NCBI RefSeq assembly: GCF_051106095.1
Contig: NC_135783.1
Coordinates: forward strand, 193,024,947-193,088,946
DNA from: Pogona vitticeps
Lineage: Eukaryota > Chordata > Lepidosauria > Squamata > Agamidae
Length of the DNA: 64,000 nt
Direction of reading: 5' to 3'
The translations under genes were made by a program, and so were the position numbers. Below, in pieces: positions 22,118 to 33,775 of the stretch. The stretch's first letter is position 1, and each line of letters begins with the position of its first letter. Below the pieces are notes generated by a model. The model had not been told where the DNA came from. It searched no databases and saw only the letters and a list, made by a program, of their open reading frames with translations.

Positions 22118-23223
22118 TACTTTGCTACAATTTATGTGCAAGCATGATATTGCTATAATTTATGTACAACAACGGTAATATTACTTCGGTGTAGCTGACA
22201 TGTTTGAAGCACAAATGCTCTACTCCCCTCCCTCTTGGGGGAGGGAAAAAACACACCCTCTAACAGAGCACATTTTGCAGCATGTCATTCCTCATGTCAA
22301 CTGTTTCTTGGAAAAGATGGATTTTATGTACATTTGACCAAGGTCCCTACTAAATCAAACTTCCTGTTGCACAGGTGGCCTGCCACATTGTTTAAACGGA
22401 AACTATTGTAAAACAGAACATCCTTCCAAAGCAATGGATAAACAAAATGCAGGCGTCATATGCCTTCAATCTATTTTATCCAATGTATTTTTAACCAAGG
22501 TAGAAAAGCAGGCTGAACTCTATTCAGGAAACAGTTTTTCCACCAGCTTGATGGAAATGTGACTCAGGGTTGCTGATTGAAAAATTCCTGTCAGAATTAA
22601 GCCAACACATACCTCTTCGTGCCTTACCGCCGGCTGAATATCTGACAGGGGTCAAGATCTCCAGGGAAATATAATAATATAATACTTGGATGTCAATCCA
22701 ACCCCTGCCCATGGTTGCTCACAGCTACGTACAGGACAGGCAGAATTTTGAAAAATTAATGTTAGGACTACATCACCCAGTATCCTGCAGTCCACAAGGT
22801 CACACTCGCAGGCCACAAAAGTAATTGTTTCAAGCTTTGGTACATAGGTTCCCACAAGCTCTCCAAGAGACTCTGCTATTGAGTGCCCAGAGACCATTGC
22901 CTAGGCCTGCATTTGCGTTTCAGCTTCGGTGGGATAATACCGTGGTCAGGGTTGGATGGATGGAACCACTTCTGAGTGGAAAGTCTCACCAGCATAGCAA
23001 TGTGGGCTCATGCTATGTGTGCAAGTGTTGCCATTGCCCAATAGGACGGTGGGTGTTCTTCACAGAGAATACTGCGTGTGCAGCAGCAGTGTTAACAAGT
23101 TGGGAAGCTATGTGGGTAACCTTCTCTTGCTTTTTTCCATTTGCCTCAGAAAACCCTCCAAAACACTGCATTTGAACTCAAATCGGCTGAGTCCTTGTCC
23201 AACACTTAATACACTGCAAATAT

Positions 23224-23225
23224 AT

Positions 23226-23292
<67 letters not shown>

Positions 23293-23335
23293 TTTTATAT
23301 CCCGCCTATCTAGTTGGTTAAGACCACTCTAGGCG
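23224..23335 (-). repeat. (TTTA)n microsatellite joined to LINE-type tail
   Basis: About 18 TTTA units (23224-23296) run into TATCCCGCCTATCTAG and GACCACTCTAGGCGGC, the reverse of an L2/CR1-like 3' end. The microsatellite probably grew from the LINE tail. Confidence 0.7.
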
Positions 23336-23480
23336 GCTAGAGTCAGAGATGTGAGTTCAAATCCTGTTTGGCTCTGGAAACTCACCGAGGGGTGGCCATA
23401 GCAAACTACTCCTTGAACATTTCCCATATTGGTTAGAGTTGGCATAAGCTGGAGGTGACTTGATGTCACATAAATACAGT
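23336..23480 (+). mobile_element. 3' part of a tRNA-derived SINE
   Basis: GTGAGTTCAAATCC (B-box-like) is followed by GGAAACTCACCGAGGGGTGG and GTTAGAGTTGGCATAAG, typical of a squamate tRNA SINE body. The 5' half is absent. It lies about 100 bp upstream of the last CALCRL exon. Confidence 0.6.
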
Positions 23481-23584
23481 ACAGTATATCTGTCAGTCTG
23501 TCTAGTGTGTGTGTGTGTGTATGATCATGTTTTGTTTTGTTTTTACTTATATCTATTCATTGTTTTCCTCCCCAAATGGAATAG

Positions 23585-23809
23585 GTCCAGTCTGTTTTGA
23601 GGAGACACTGGAACCAATACAGGATCCAATTTGAGCACAGTTTTGCCCATTCAGATGGTCTTCGCTCGGCTTCATATACAGTCTCCTCCTCAATCACTGA
23701 TGGTCAAAGCTTCACCTACAATCACGACTGCACCAGTGAACATTTAAATGGCAAAACCTTTCATGACTTGGACAATGTGGTCTTTAAAGCTGACAAATTG
23801 TATGGCTGA
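23585..23809 (+). CDS. CALCRL: CALCRL last coding exon: helix 8 and cytoplasmic tail, with stop
   Basis: The acceptor AAATGGAATAG ends at 23584. The 74 codons start [16 protein letters not shown] (helix 8) and run through a Ser/Thr-rich tail with [15 protein letters not shown] and SEHLNGK, ending KADKLYG and TGA at 23807-23809. Tail serines and threonines in this receptor are phosphorylated on desensitisation (family knowledge). The tail is slightly longer than the mammalian one around the SITDGQSF segment. The acceptor has a weak polypyrimidine tract, but the protein match is unambiguous. Confidence 0.96.
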   Translation, partial: VQSVLRRHWNQYRIQFEHSFAHSDGLRSASYTVSSSITDGQSFTYNHDCTSEHLNGKTFHDLDNVVFKADKLYG

Positions 23810-24042
23810 TCATGGAAGACTGCTTTTTCCCCTCCCGTACCTTGTGATGTGTTGAGTGGATGACTTCATGTGCGCGGAAGAACTTTTCTTTGTCGGTCTG
23901 GGGTTGGTTGTCCATGAAAGTTGCAATGAATATCAGTGTGTTTCTCACATGTGCCCATGCATTCGCGTAGCTTAGCACATGAGCGTTTGTTCTTAGTTGT
24001 TTGTACACTGGAGCAGATCATGTCCATTAATTGAAATTTTAA

Positions 24043-24070
24043 TTTTTTTTTTTTTTTTTTTTTTTTTTTT
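24043..24070. repeat. Poly-T run (28 bases)
   Basis: Uninterrupted T tract about 230 bp downstream of the CALCRL stop, probably inside the 3' UTR. Confidence 0.9.
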
Positions 24071-24905
24071 GGGAGTTCTGGATTTTCAACATTCAGAGAA
24101 ACACTTAATAGGGATCAATCATGCTCTGGTTACATGCACATGTGTGAATAGGTCTTGTACATATAAATATTGAGGTAGATAGCTGTTGCCTCTTCAGTTT
24201 CTACTGTGTAGATAAAATGGGCAGTTATTTCATATGAAGGGAGTGAAAGAAATTATTATAATTATAATTATTTTTTCCCAGCAGTTTGTATTGTGACTGG
24301 GTTGTTTTTTGAAGCCATTTTGCTTTTTCGCAAGAACCTGTACATATTGTATAAAACACACAGTACTTGTGTTGTCTTAAGTGCAGCCAACAAATGCAAC
24401 CTTGATATTGAAAAACAATGCAATAATTGAACTTCATTCTTCTTATTTACTGTGCAATGTTTGACTCTGACAAGGATAAATATAAATCTGCAACATTTTA
24501 AACTGGGCATGTGGCAAGGCGGCTGGAAATCCTAGAGCCAGCACTGTGCAAGATAGATCTGCCTCTTCTCTATCTGCTCCTACAAGGAACCTGTCGTAAG
24601 AGATGAGAAGGGTCTCTCAAGTCTCCTGCAGGCACAGGGATCTAGACCCTTGCATGAAGTTTCCGTGATCGCATAGGCTTTCTTTGCTTGGAATGAAGGA
24701 GTCTGGGTTTTTTTTCTCCATACATTGATGTAACCGCTTCAGTGAAGTGAATGCTTAAGCAGCAGTTCTATGTGTATGTGTGTATTGGCATACATACTGA
24801 TAGTGGGATAAACTCCATAGAGTTTATATTAATGGCAGCGGCTGATTGGTATTTTATGAAGAAATTAGGCACTTAGCTGATCCCAAAGGCCTCTAGTCTT
24901 TACTT

Positions 24906-25655
24906 AGGGCCTGTCCAGACTGTTTTTTTGGTGTGGGCTGGGCTGGGCTGCAAAGAGCTGGCCGAGATTGGGGGAAGGAGCAGTGTGCTGTTTCGTGCAC
25001 TCTTTCCATCTGAACAGCATATAGGCTTTTGTGTTAATTAAAAGCTTCCCTTGATTGTCTGCAGTCGGTCAGGGGTAGTGAAATTGTTTTTTTGAAAAAC
25101 ATCTGTTAGATCGTCACTGGTGTGATGTATCACTTTGATTAAATTTCTAAAAATGCTTTTCTTTGCTTGTCTATGTATTGCCAATCAAAAAACTGCCCAC
25201 AGGCCCTGTTTCAATCAGCAATACAGACAGGCAAAGGAAAAAAAATAATTTAATCAAAGTGCTTAAACTAGCAACAATCTAGCAGATGCAATGAAAAAAT
25301 AATTTCACTTCCCTTGACCCTCCACAGACGATCAGGGGAAGTGTTCAATTTCTGATACCCTGAAGAGGCTCATATACCACTTCAGGATATTGGAAATTGC
25401 CACTGGAAGAAGCTGCAAGACTAGTTTAGTCTCTTCCAAGTGATTGCACTCACTTAGAATTGACTAAACTGGAGCCCTCCAACCTGCACCAAAATGGTAT
25501 AACCCTCTAACAGTTCAAAAAGGTGTTGGTTGGGGGAAATTGGTTTGTTCCAGCAATGTCCATGTGTGGATGCTGGAAAAAAGAGTAGACTAACCTGACC
25601 CATCAGTGCACCAAACAGTGGGACAAACACCCATGTGGACAGGCTCTCACTTTGG
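24906..25655. mobile_element. Foldback DNA transposon, probably hAT type
   Basis: The left end TAGGGCCTGTCCAGAC is matched by the right end GTGGACAGGCTCTCA in inverse orientation. Inside, CACTTTGATTAAATT and CTTTGCTTGTCTATGTATTG (about 25130-25183) are inverted at about 25212-25262, with centre near 25198. A target duplication is not clear (CTTT on both sides only). TAGGG fits the hAT terminal pattern YARNG. No coding capacity. Confidence 0.6.
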
Positions 25656-28600
25656 TCCTCTCCCCCCCCCCCAATGATGATGCATTTAATACTTTGAAGC
25701 TGCGGTTTGTCTTCTCAGCCACATATTTGGGTCTCAAAGCCCAGGTCAGGAGGTAGTTGCAGCTGTCCAGTCTTGCCGTGATACAGATGTTTGGATGGGT
25801 ACATACAGATGAGAGAGGTCATATAGAGTGAAACATGGCCCCAGCGCATTGGACTGTGCAGAATATCGTCCTGAATCTCCCCGCCATTTATGGAGTGGCC
25901 ACAAGAGGTCTGAGACCTTTTGTCAAAGACAGCAAAAATCAAGTAAAATCAGAATGCCAGGAGACTCGGTCAGCATAGCTACTTACAGGTATCTGGTTAT
26001 TAAAGACTCTGTAGTACAGAGAATATAGAGGAGTGATGTCGCAGCCAGGGGACAGGATGGGTGACTGGATTCATTATTTAATTATTTCTTCCTGAGCAGA
26101 AACTGCCAGGGTGTGTGTGTATGTGCGTGCGTGTGCACGCGTGTGCGTGTGTGTATGTGTGTTTCTGTCATACTGGAAGCTGTTGTTAAAACCCTTTGGA
26201 CTGATGACATCCTTAATATGAGCAGAGACCAAATGTGGATAAACCAAGCATGGCTGGCAACTCAGCTCAAAAGCCCCTTAGCCATATAACCCCTAAGCTT
26301 GTCATATGCTCGCTTTTGAAAGGTTGAATGCTTTTAAGGGCCATCGTCCCTCTCCTCCTCTTCCTTGGTTTCCTTTTGTTCTTGCTTTGTGTTGTTTGAA
26401 GTGGATGGGAGGCATAATGATAAGAGACGTGCATATTATTTCACCTCAGGCAACACTGCTTAAATTCGATAGTAGTCAGCAGGATGTGAAGGGACTTAAC
26501 CGTGCGCAGGAGAGTAATTGTAGCTTTATGAAGGATGCCTTGGAACGTCTTCTGGGAAATGTGCTCCAAGAGTGGCCCAAATTAAAGAATCTCTTCTTGC
26601 CACATCCTGTTGTGTGACATTAACAGGTTTTATGTTTCTGCCTCCACTTAACACATAGCAGTACTTTTTTTGCAATGTATAACACCACTACCATGATATT
26701 TTTAATGGATTATAGTTTTGGAAAATATTAAGTATATTTTAAAAAATTCAAGTTACTCTGACATGAACTTTGAAGTGCAGTATGATGTCCTTTGATGAAA
26801 TATTTTGATTATATAGATATTTCATATATGGTTTATTGCCTAGCCAAGTGAAGATTTGGAGCATGTGGACTGAGGTGAAATAAATTTCCGTAAAAATCAT
26901 AGGAACGTTCTTTTTAAAAAAATCTGTTGCTTCTTTAATGGGAAGTATATCTTGCAACTGTCACATTATATAGATTTTTTTTTTAAAAAAAAGAAACAAA
27001 ATACCTCCGGAATTGTGAAAACAACTGGCAAAGGATTAATATGAAATTGTCTGTTGTCTTCCTTGGAACATCATTGTGGATGATGAAATACTTGGTTCCT
27101 TTCTTCCTGAGAGTTATAACTGTCATAAGCAGGCCTCAGTTACTTGGCAGCTCATTTGTTCGCTGATAGGATGCTCTGAAGGTTGGAAGCCTTTAAGGAC
27201 GGTTTTCATACTCACGTAGTCATGTTTTTGGTTAAACCTATTATGAAACGCCCATAGGATGCCTGGTAGGTTGCTCTCTTAGATAGTATTTGACTGGATA
27301 ATGAAATGGCTGGGTGCTCTTATTAAAGTCACTGAAATCTCATCGCTTTTATTTATCTTGAAAGGCATAGCCATGTTATACTCAGGGCTATGTGTAGGCT
27401 GTGATTCAGAATAGAAAGGCTATAAATTTTACCTTTCAAGGGTCAAACTCGATGATGTAAATAGCTCATATTTAGAGGCAGTGCTCCCTTAAATGGCACT
27501 TTCTCTTGCACACATGCCTTTACTTCACCTTCCTGTCTTGCATTCCTGTCTGCTTTTGTTTGTCATTGGCTACTCTTAGTAGAAACAGGCTTAACTGACA
27601 AGTTTGGTTGCCCGGAATTGTATTTTTGAGAAAATCTTGTTATGGGAATATTCATTTCTTTTATCATCCAGTCTGACCACAAAACAATCTCTCTTCAAAG
27701 AGTAGACAAATTTTTAGCCTGTAAGAGTTATGAAAATGTCTGTTGAAATCTCAGAAAGCACAACCTTCTACTAAAAGAACCTTCAAGACTCCTGTTTAGC
27801 AACTCCGCAAGAAGAGAATAATTTATGCATTTTTAAAAAAATGTTGGGGAAATGTGCATAATGTAGGTCACAAATATCAGATTTTCTCATAAAGGAGAAT
27901 TGAATTTGAATTTTTGTTAGTTTAGGGTACATTTACTGTGCTGGCATCCTCCAGGATCACATCTAGGCCTACAGTTGCACAAAAGGTCGTGTTTTAATTA
28001 CACATCATGCAGCTTTCTTGGCAGAAAGATGCAGACTGTACCATTGGCTCCAGCCATGACATCATGAAGGGCAGATGTTTGTCTTCCAGCTTGTTTGTGT
28101 TTTTTTTTCCATGGATCTTTGGTCATGGGTGTGGTACCTTTGAGTTCACTCAAAAGGCTTTCAACAGCAGCACAAGAAGCAGGCCTCCAACATGTTGGAA
28201 TGCTCTGGAATATTACTCGGTTTGCAATTTTTTTTTATCTTCCTGTCTTACTTGATCAGCACAAATTTGAGGAAAAGTCAGAACCACTTCCTTGCACTGA
28301 AGGCCAAGTTGGATCAATCAGCATCTGCTGTGACTTCCTCTTATGAATGGAGAACACTGCAAATGCCATCTGGAAAAACCTGTGTATATCTGGAATGTTT
28401 CTTCTGTTGAAGACAATGGGAATCTTTGGGAACATGGAGCTTTGGTCTGTACCCGTGTCTGTCATGATACATCTTACAGTGACCATTCTTATATATATTG
28501 CTAAGGCACCCAACTTCTTCTATCTCTTTTTTTGAGAACTATCTATCATTTGCTTGCACTGCCCTGGACATTAGAACACTTTAACCTCCATGCTGCACTG

Positions 28601-29256
28601 TCTCCAGTTTAATGGCTTAGGGCTTTTCCACCAGCGCATGCAGACATTACATCACACGTATCTCATAACTTTTGAATTCTCAGGTGAACTGTCTCCATTA
28701 AAAAGTGTTGCATTTGAGGGGATCCTGGTTGATAAAAAAAGTTCTCTCTGATGGTAAATTGAGACATATATATCATTGGTTGATGTTCCAATCAACTTAT
28801 AATCATGTGTGTGAACCACCCGTTGGTAGCTTGAATCCAGGGATCAGCTTGCTTATTAGACAATATGTTGTTCTATGGGTGGTGTGATTGAAATGTGGTT
28901 AGAAAACAAGCTTCTTGAAAAAATGTCCTCTTTGAAGTGGTTCAAAGTTCTTTTAAAGCTATCATTTTAGCTATTTAGTGAACGTAAATAACATGAGGAG
29001 TCAAATAAGGAAATGTTTTTAAGACTCTTATCTTACTTTTAAAAAATCTAATAATGAGTATGTTAATTTTAAAGTTGATGGGTAATACTTCAAATGAATA
29101 AATATCTATTTTTCTTCAGATGGATTCAGTTAATAAAATATCAGAAACGATATTCCTAAGTAAATATGTAATCTTTGATGATGATGATCACATTTTCATT
29201 ATATCTTTGGACAATTAGTGTAATCTTCGCGGCAGTGAGATGCTGGTCACTCTCAG
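25656..29256. other. AT-rich sequence, possible far 3' UTR, no gene recognised
   Basis: Holds an alternating GT/GC tract (26112-26164) and scattered AATAAA hexamers. Frames around 28007-28535 have no recognisable domain. Confidence 0.4.
26112..26164. repeat. (GT)n-type alternating purine-pyrimidine tract
   Basis: Mixed GT, GC and AT dinucleotides in strict purine-pyrimidine alternation over most of the 53 bp. Confidence 0.85.
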
Positions 29257-29258
29257 TA

Positions 29259-29694
29259 CAGCGGTGCCTCACATAGCGAGGTTAATCCGTTCCAGATTAA
29301 CATTCGGTATAGCGAAACATCGCTAAACGGGGCAGGAAAAGCCATTGGAACGCATTAAACATTGTTTAATGCGTTCCAAAAGGCTCCTTTACTCACCGTT
29401 CAGCGACGTTCCAGGATGGCCGGCAGCCATTTTCGCGCCCTCCCCTCACTTAACGAGGGCGCGAAAACGCTGCACGTGGCCATTTTGGGGCTTCCGGCGG
29501 CCATTTTGGACCCACCAAACAGCTGATCGGCGCGTCGCAAAGCGAAGGTCAGTAAGCGAACCGCTTACCGACCTTCGTAGAGCGAGTTTCGCCCTATCTA
29601 AAACTTGTTGAGCGATCGCATTAGCGATACCAAAAAAGGGATTGCTATGCGATTTCGGCGTTGTACAGTGCGCTCATTAAGTAAGGCACCACTG
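29259..29694. mobile_element. TA-flanked Tigger/mariner-like MITE, copy 2
   Basis: Termini CAGCGGTGCCTCACATAGCG and TTAAGTAAGGCACCACTG lie between TA dinucleotides (29257-29258, 29695-29696). The arms include GTTAATCCGTTCC and many GCGA units. A near-perfect internal hairpin sits at 29347-29377 (GGAACGCATTAAAC and its inverse). It matches the ends of 50433-50865 and 21021-22117. 436 bp, no transposase. Confidence 0.88.
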
Positions 29695-29743
29695 TATTGT
29701 AAAAAATGTAAAAACAAAACAGACAACACAGCTATAACCACAG

Positions 29744-29945
29744 ATAGAATCATAGAATGATGGCGTTGGAAGGGGCCTAGAAGGCCATCGAGTCCAACCC
29801 CCTGCTCAAGGCGGGAACGCAAATAAAAGCAGATCTGACAGAGGGTGGCCCAATTTTCTCTTGAATGCCTGCACCACTGAAACGCTCACCACCTCCTGAG
29901 GTCATGGGATCCGTTGTCATTCTCTCAACACACTTTCCTGCAAGT
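29744..29945 (-). mobile_element. CR1 LINE 3'-end fragment
   Basis: On the - strand it ends GGCCTTCTAGGCCCCTTCC and CATTCTATGATTCTAT, the hallmark 3' octamer repeat of CR1. TGGACTCGATGGCC also fits CR1. It is 5'-truncated, as most CR1 copies are. Confidence 0.85.
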
Positions 29946-30172
29946 CAGCTGCAGGGAAACCACCTGAATAAAGCCAGGTGGCTAGGCCTTAAAAGCTTGT
30001 TTGTCTGTTAGCAGCTATTTGAACACATTTATACTACCAAATCCTACCTATTCTGGGCAATCCTGAGCCGACTGGCACATTTTGAGCCATCACAGTAATG
30101 AATTTTTCCAGACCGAAATATCATGCTGTGACATTTGTCAGAACTTATCAGCAGTGCCACCAGGTTCTAGTC

Positions 30173-30553
30173 CAGTGATGGCGAACCTTTTTGAGCCTGA
30201 GTGCCCAAACTGCAACACAAAGCCAACCACAACCATCTCAAAAAGTCCCACTCCTTCGGCCGCACAACCATCAGCACCGGCCCGGGACACTCCCCACTCC
30301 ACCTCTGGATGCAGTCCTTAAAGGTGCAGTCAGAAGGAGCCGGGTGTTTCCATGCCTTGCATCCGGGTATGTGGGTGGGTGTTTGTGGCAGCCATGGCCA
30401 TCTTGTCTCTCCCTCCTTTCCCTAGAGTTCTTCCTGAAATCTGGGACTGGAGGATGGATAAGTATTTCTTGATGGCAACTTATGGCTCGCATGCCCACAG
30501 AGAGAGCTCTGCGTGCCAGCTGTGTCACGCGTGCCATAGGTTTGCCATCACTG
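30173..30553. mobile_element. SPIN-like non-autonomous hAT transposon
   Basis: Termini CAGTGATGGCGAACCT and AGGTTTGCCATCACTG are near-perfect 16-bp inverted repeats. On the - strand the end continues TATGGCACGCGTGACACAG, then AGAGCTCTCTCTGTGGGCA, which resembles the SPIN (SPace INvaders) consensus as I remember it. Flanks TTCTAGTC and TTTTAATC agree at 6 of 8 positions, fitting an older 8-bp duplication. 381 bp, no transposase. SPIN elements are reported from the green anole among other tetrapods. Confidence 0.8.
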
Positions 30554-30561
30554 TTTTAATC

Positions 30562-32758
30562 CCTTGTCATGTACAGTTTTATTTGAATTGCATAGATCAA
30601 AATTGTTCCAGCAAATGTGTGGCATTTTGCCACTCCGATGTTTGGGTGAATGATGGTTAACAAGGTGTTACTGTCTGGTTATAACGTCGGCACAGGGGAG
30701 CCTGAAAGTTGTTTGTCTCTGCGTGTTTTCATGTTGTTCATGTAAGTGGCCTGGGATTAATCTTGAAAATAAAAGTAGGGAAAATATGATGAACCATTAT
30801 CCCACTTCTTCACTGAAGTCACTTTCTGAAAAACAGCCAAAAGTTTTGTTGAAGGTCTAATACAGAAGGGAGCCTGGAGAATCCAGTCTTCTTGGCAGGT
30901 CACTGGAAGATGCTGCTTTGGCAGAAAGATGTTGTTGGTTGTCTCCTTCGAAACAGCAGGCTATCCAGATGAAAAATGATGGGTGATGCTCAATTCTGTT
31001 TCTACAGTTCATGCAACGGAAGAGAATAGCTGCCGAGCGCAAAGTCCTTTGGGACTGATTTACTGGAGAAAGGGGGAATAAACTAACACGGTCAAATACT
31101 TGCTTTTTCTTTCCCTTTCTCAGTGACCAAGAGAGGAGCTTGGGATTTGCAAGAAGTTCTCCTTGTTTTTAAACCCAGGTGAGAAAAAAAAAACTAGGAC
31201 AAGAAACACACACCTCCATCCTATCCGTTGAGGGACGTACATTGCTGACCTTGGATGCTTTATTGTAGAAAGATAGATAGTAGTTTTTAAAAGGCCACTG
31301 CTTGTATTGGCCGCTGCAGCAGAGCACCAGGGCAGCGTCAGGAGCAGATCTATATCGGGTGACCCACCTGTCATCTGATAACCCACTGTGTCATCGTGTT
31401 GCCTGGTAACCACTGAGTTGGCAAGCAGTAAGGGATATGCACCCACTCCGGGTGAAAATCTCCTAGGGTGGAGAGAGCCCTCTTGGTTTCCACTGTGGGG
31501 AACTGTGGCAGCCCTCCCAAACCAGGCCTGCCCTTGTCAGTGCCCGCCACCACAGACTGTCTGCAGATTGGGGCAGGCAGCAGTGCCTAGAACTCTTCTC
31601 TGGTACAAGGGTGCTTGTGAAGACGATACCCAAAATGGAGGCCAGGTGGTGTCATCACTCCTTGCTGGTTCGCAAACTCTACCTCAACCCTGATAAGCAT
31701 TCACGAGGTGATGATGGTGACCCTGGCTTCTTTCAATACTGTTTTAAAATGGGGGCAACACAAGAACTGTACATTCCTCCCTTCAGAGCCAAATGGAGAC
31801 AATGGATTAGATGTGAATTGTGTGGAGTGGGAAAGCTTCATGAAGTGGATGGTCCCATCAATGGAAGGGAGAGACAGTGTACGGAGATTCCCTTCCCTGT
31901 TCCCCTTTGATGCCATCCCAAAGACAGCACAAGAAAGAGACAGAATAATAAGTCCTCATCTTCATCAAAAGAGCCATTTAATTTCATGCCTTAGGCACTT
32001 CACATCATGCAGGCAAACAACTCTCACAAGGAAAGGAGGGTAGCATGGTATTCTCACCAGGGTTAAAAGACACTGAGCACATGCCTCTGCAAATAAGGTT
32101 ACGTCCCAGGTGGGTGGTTAACATTCCTGCATGTGTCTGTTCTCAGAACCTAAAAGAGATTTTTTTAAAATACAATGATAATTTAAAGCTTTTTCTAATT
32201 TCAGTAGCATTGCCTTGAAGCAAGGGCACGCAAATGTTTCATTGTTGAGGGGGGAACAGGGGTAAGTGTTGCTTCCGATGAGTTTGTGGAAGGTGTTTTG
32301 CTACAACAGGAGTCAGTAAGAAGACACCCCTCAAACACACTTTTATCCCCTACTAGTGCAGAGCTTAGAAAAGTTACATTTTTGGGACAAGCACTTAAAG
32401 ACAGCCCAGCATGGTCTATTTGGGGGCTTGTGGTTCAAAAAAAAAGGAACTTTCTGAAGCTTTGCCAGATAACTAAGTTCTGTTTAACTTTTTTAGCCAA
32501 CAACTCAATGAGAAGATGGGATTGACCTCTCCCCCAACCCCCCGCGAACTGGCATTCTGTCCAATGGAGATGTGGCACTGTCACTACAGGGGCACCACAG
32601 CTGGTGGGATGTTCTACATCACGGTGGGGGAAATGTTTGTAAGTTTTTGGCCAACGTCCCTCCCCTGTCTGCTCATCATCTCAGTATGGCCAATAGGTGA
32701 CGGCGTGGTCTGTAGTCCTATATGGCGAGACAGCAATTCCCTACTCCATTCTCTACAG
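30562..32758. other. Intergenic sequence without recognised gene
   Basis: Several frames of 60-110 codons occur on both strands (for example near 31120-31446 and 31708-32043), without domains, splice logic or composition that would support a gene. Confidence 0.4.
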
Positions 32759-32896
32759 CAGTGGTTCCCAACCTTGGATAATCCCGTTGTTCTTGGACTG
32801 CAACTCCCAGAAACTTTGGCCAGAACAACTGGTGGTGAAGGCTCCTGGGAATTTTAGTCCAAGAACACCTGGGTTACCCAGGACTGGGAGCCCCTG
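32759..32896. mobile_element. Full-length short hAT MITE
   Basis: 138 bp from CAGTGGTTCCCAACCTTGG to CTGGGAGCCCCTG, flanked by CTCTACAG and CTGTACAT (6 of 8 alike), a decayed hAT target duplication. The body has TTGGACTGCAACTCCC and AGTCCAAGAACACCTGG, shared with the copy at 1-104. Confidence 0.85.
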
Positions 32897-33605
32897 CTGT
32901 ACATACAGGAAGCAAATATTTTCCTTCTGGTGAGCTAGATTTTCCATAGACATAAAATATTTCCTGCTGCTAATTTAAATTGGTTTGCCCACCATTCCCC
33001 ATGTCCTCTTGGGAGTTAGAGTTCATTTGAAAGTGACCAGGCCTCTGCAGATTATTTCCAGCGTCTTATATGAGCTACTCTTTATATGGTGAAACAATAA
33101 AGGGCCTGTGGCTTTTCAAAATGTTCTAAACTGCAATCCCCAATAGCATTGACTATTCTTAAGGACATGATGGGAATTACAGTCTGTTAAGATGGGTGGG
33201 GCGGGGGCTGCACAGTCTTCTCTTCCTCCTCCTCGAGCTCTGGTGGGGTTTCCTAATCATGACACTTTTCCTCCGAGACTATGCCTCCTCCTCTTAGAAG
33301 AAGAGATTCTATAGGAAGTCCGCTTGCCAAAGCCTGACAAAAAAAAGCTGCAGTGAGAGTAATTAAGCGCAACCATCAAGGGCAGCAAGGCGACACTGAG
33401 AGCATTTGTTGACTCCAGAGCTTAGAAGACGGGAGGCCAATATAGTGGGGAAGACTTGCATGTAGAGCCCCTGAGGCCCCAGTGCAGAAACATGCACCAC
33501 AGAGGAGTAATGGCTGGTGTCAGGAAGCTCTGGATTCTCCCACAATTCAGCCTGAGATGATTGATTAGGGTTCTGAACCATTAACTACCATTGGCTGGTT
33601 TGTTT

Positions 33606-33740
33606 ATTTCATTAGCCCCATACGCTACTTTATATGCCACTCTGCAAGCGCAATGCACTGTTCAGGGTGGTTCACAACAAAAAGAATAACAGATAAATAA
33701 AAATGTGTGAAATTATAAAAAACAATAAAAACTAAATGCC
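33606..33740 (-). repeat. LINE 3'-end fragment (L2/CR1-like)
   Basis: CTTTATATGCCACTCTGC, CAGGGTGGTTCACAAC and an A-rich stretch read, reversed, as the usual end '...GAACCACCCTG...GGCATATAAAG' of squamate L2/CR1-type LINEs. Confidence 0.5.
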
Positions 33741-33775
33741 ATCAAAACAAACATAATATAAAGGCACTTCCCGTT

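Larger units (their letters stand above)
19498..23584 (+). other. CALCRL: CALCRL intron (4.1 kb) before the last coding exon
   Basis: Contains the 1.1-kb TA-flanked transposon at 21021-22117, a TTTA microsatellite and SINE/LINE tails at 23224-23480. The stretches 19498-21018 and 22120-23223 hold no recognised element. Confidence 0.85.
1..24500 (+). other. CALCRL: CALCRL gene, 3' half (exons from TM3 to stop, plus introns and start of 3' UTR)
   Basis: Six exons on the + strand splice, with matching phases, into about 255 residues that follow vertebrate calcitonin receptor-like receptor closely from TM3 to the C-terminus. Known family role: a class B GPCR of the plasma membrane that pairs with RAMP1 to form the CGRP receptor and with RAMP2 or RAMP3 to form adrenomedullin receptors, signalling mainly through Gs and cAMP. 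The paralogue CALCR is excluded by the third-loop segment [15 protein letters not shown] and by a tail containing [10 protein letters not shown] and SEHLNGK, both typical of CALCRL. The first part of the receptor is missing because it lies upstream of position 1. The window start to 2738 is intron. The right edge given here is nominal, because the polyadenylation site is uncertain. Confidence 0.95.
23810..29140 (+). other. CALCRL: Probable CALCRL 3' UTR and downstream flank, polyadenylation site not resolved
   Basis: Sequence after the stop is AT-rich and free of recognisable repeats to about 24.9 kb, apart from a 28-base T run at 24043-24070, as expected of a long 3' UTR. AATAAA hexamers occur at 26879-26884, 29097-29102 and 29132-29137. 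I cannot tell which, if any, is used. A foldback transposon lies at about 24906-25655. The start is certain and the end is a guess. Confidence 0.45.

Noticed and set aside
28007-28535. Overlapping frames downstream of CALCRL considered as an extra receptor exon
   Set aside because: CALCRL already ends with a proper stop at 23809, and these readings have no receptor similarity.
31120-32857. Cluster of 80-113-codon frames considered as exons of a neighbouring gene
   Set aside because: No consistent splice sites, phases or domain similarity. I could not match any of them to ZSWIM2 or TFPI, the neighbours of CALCRL in mammals.
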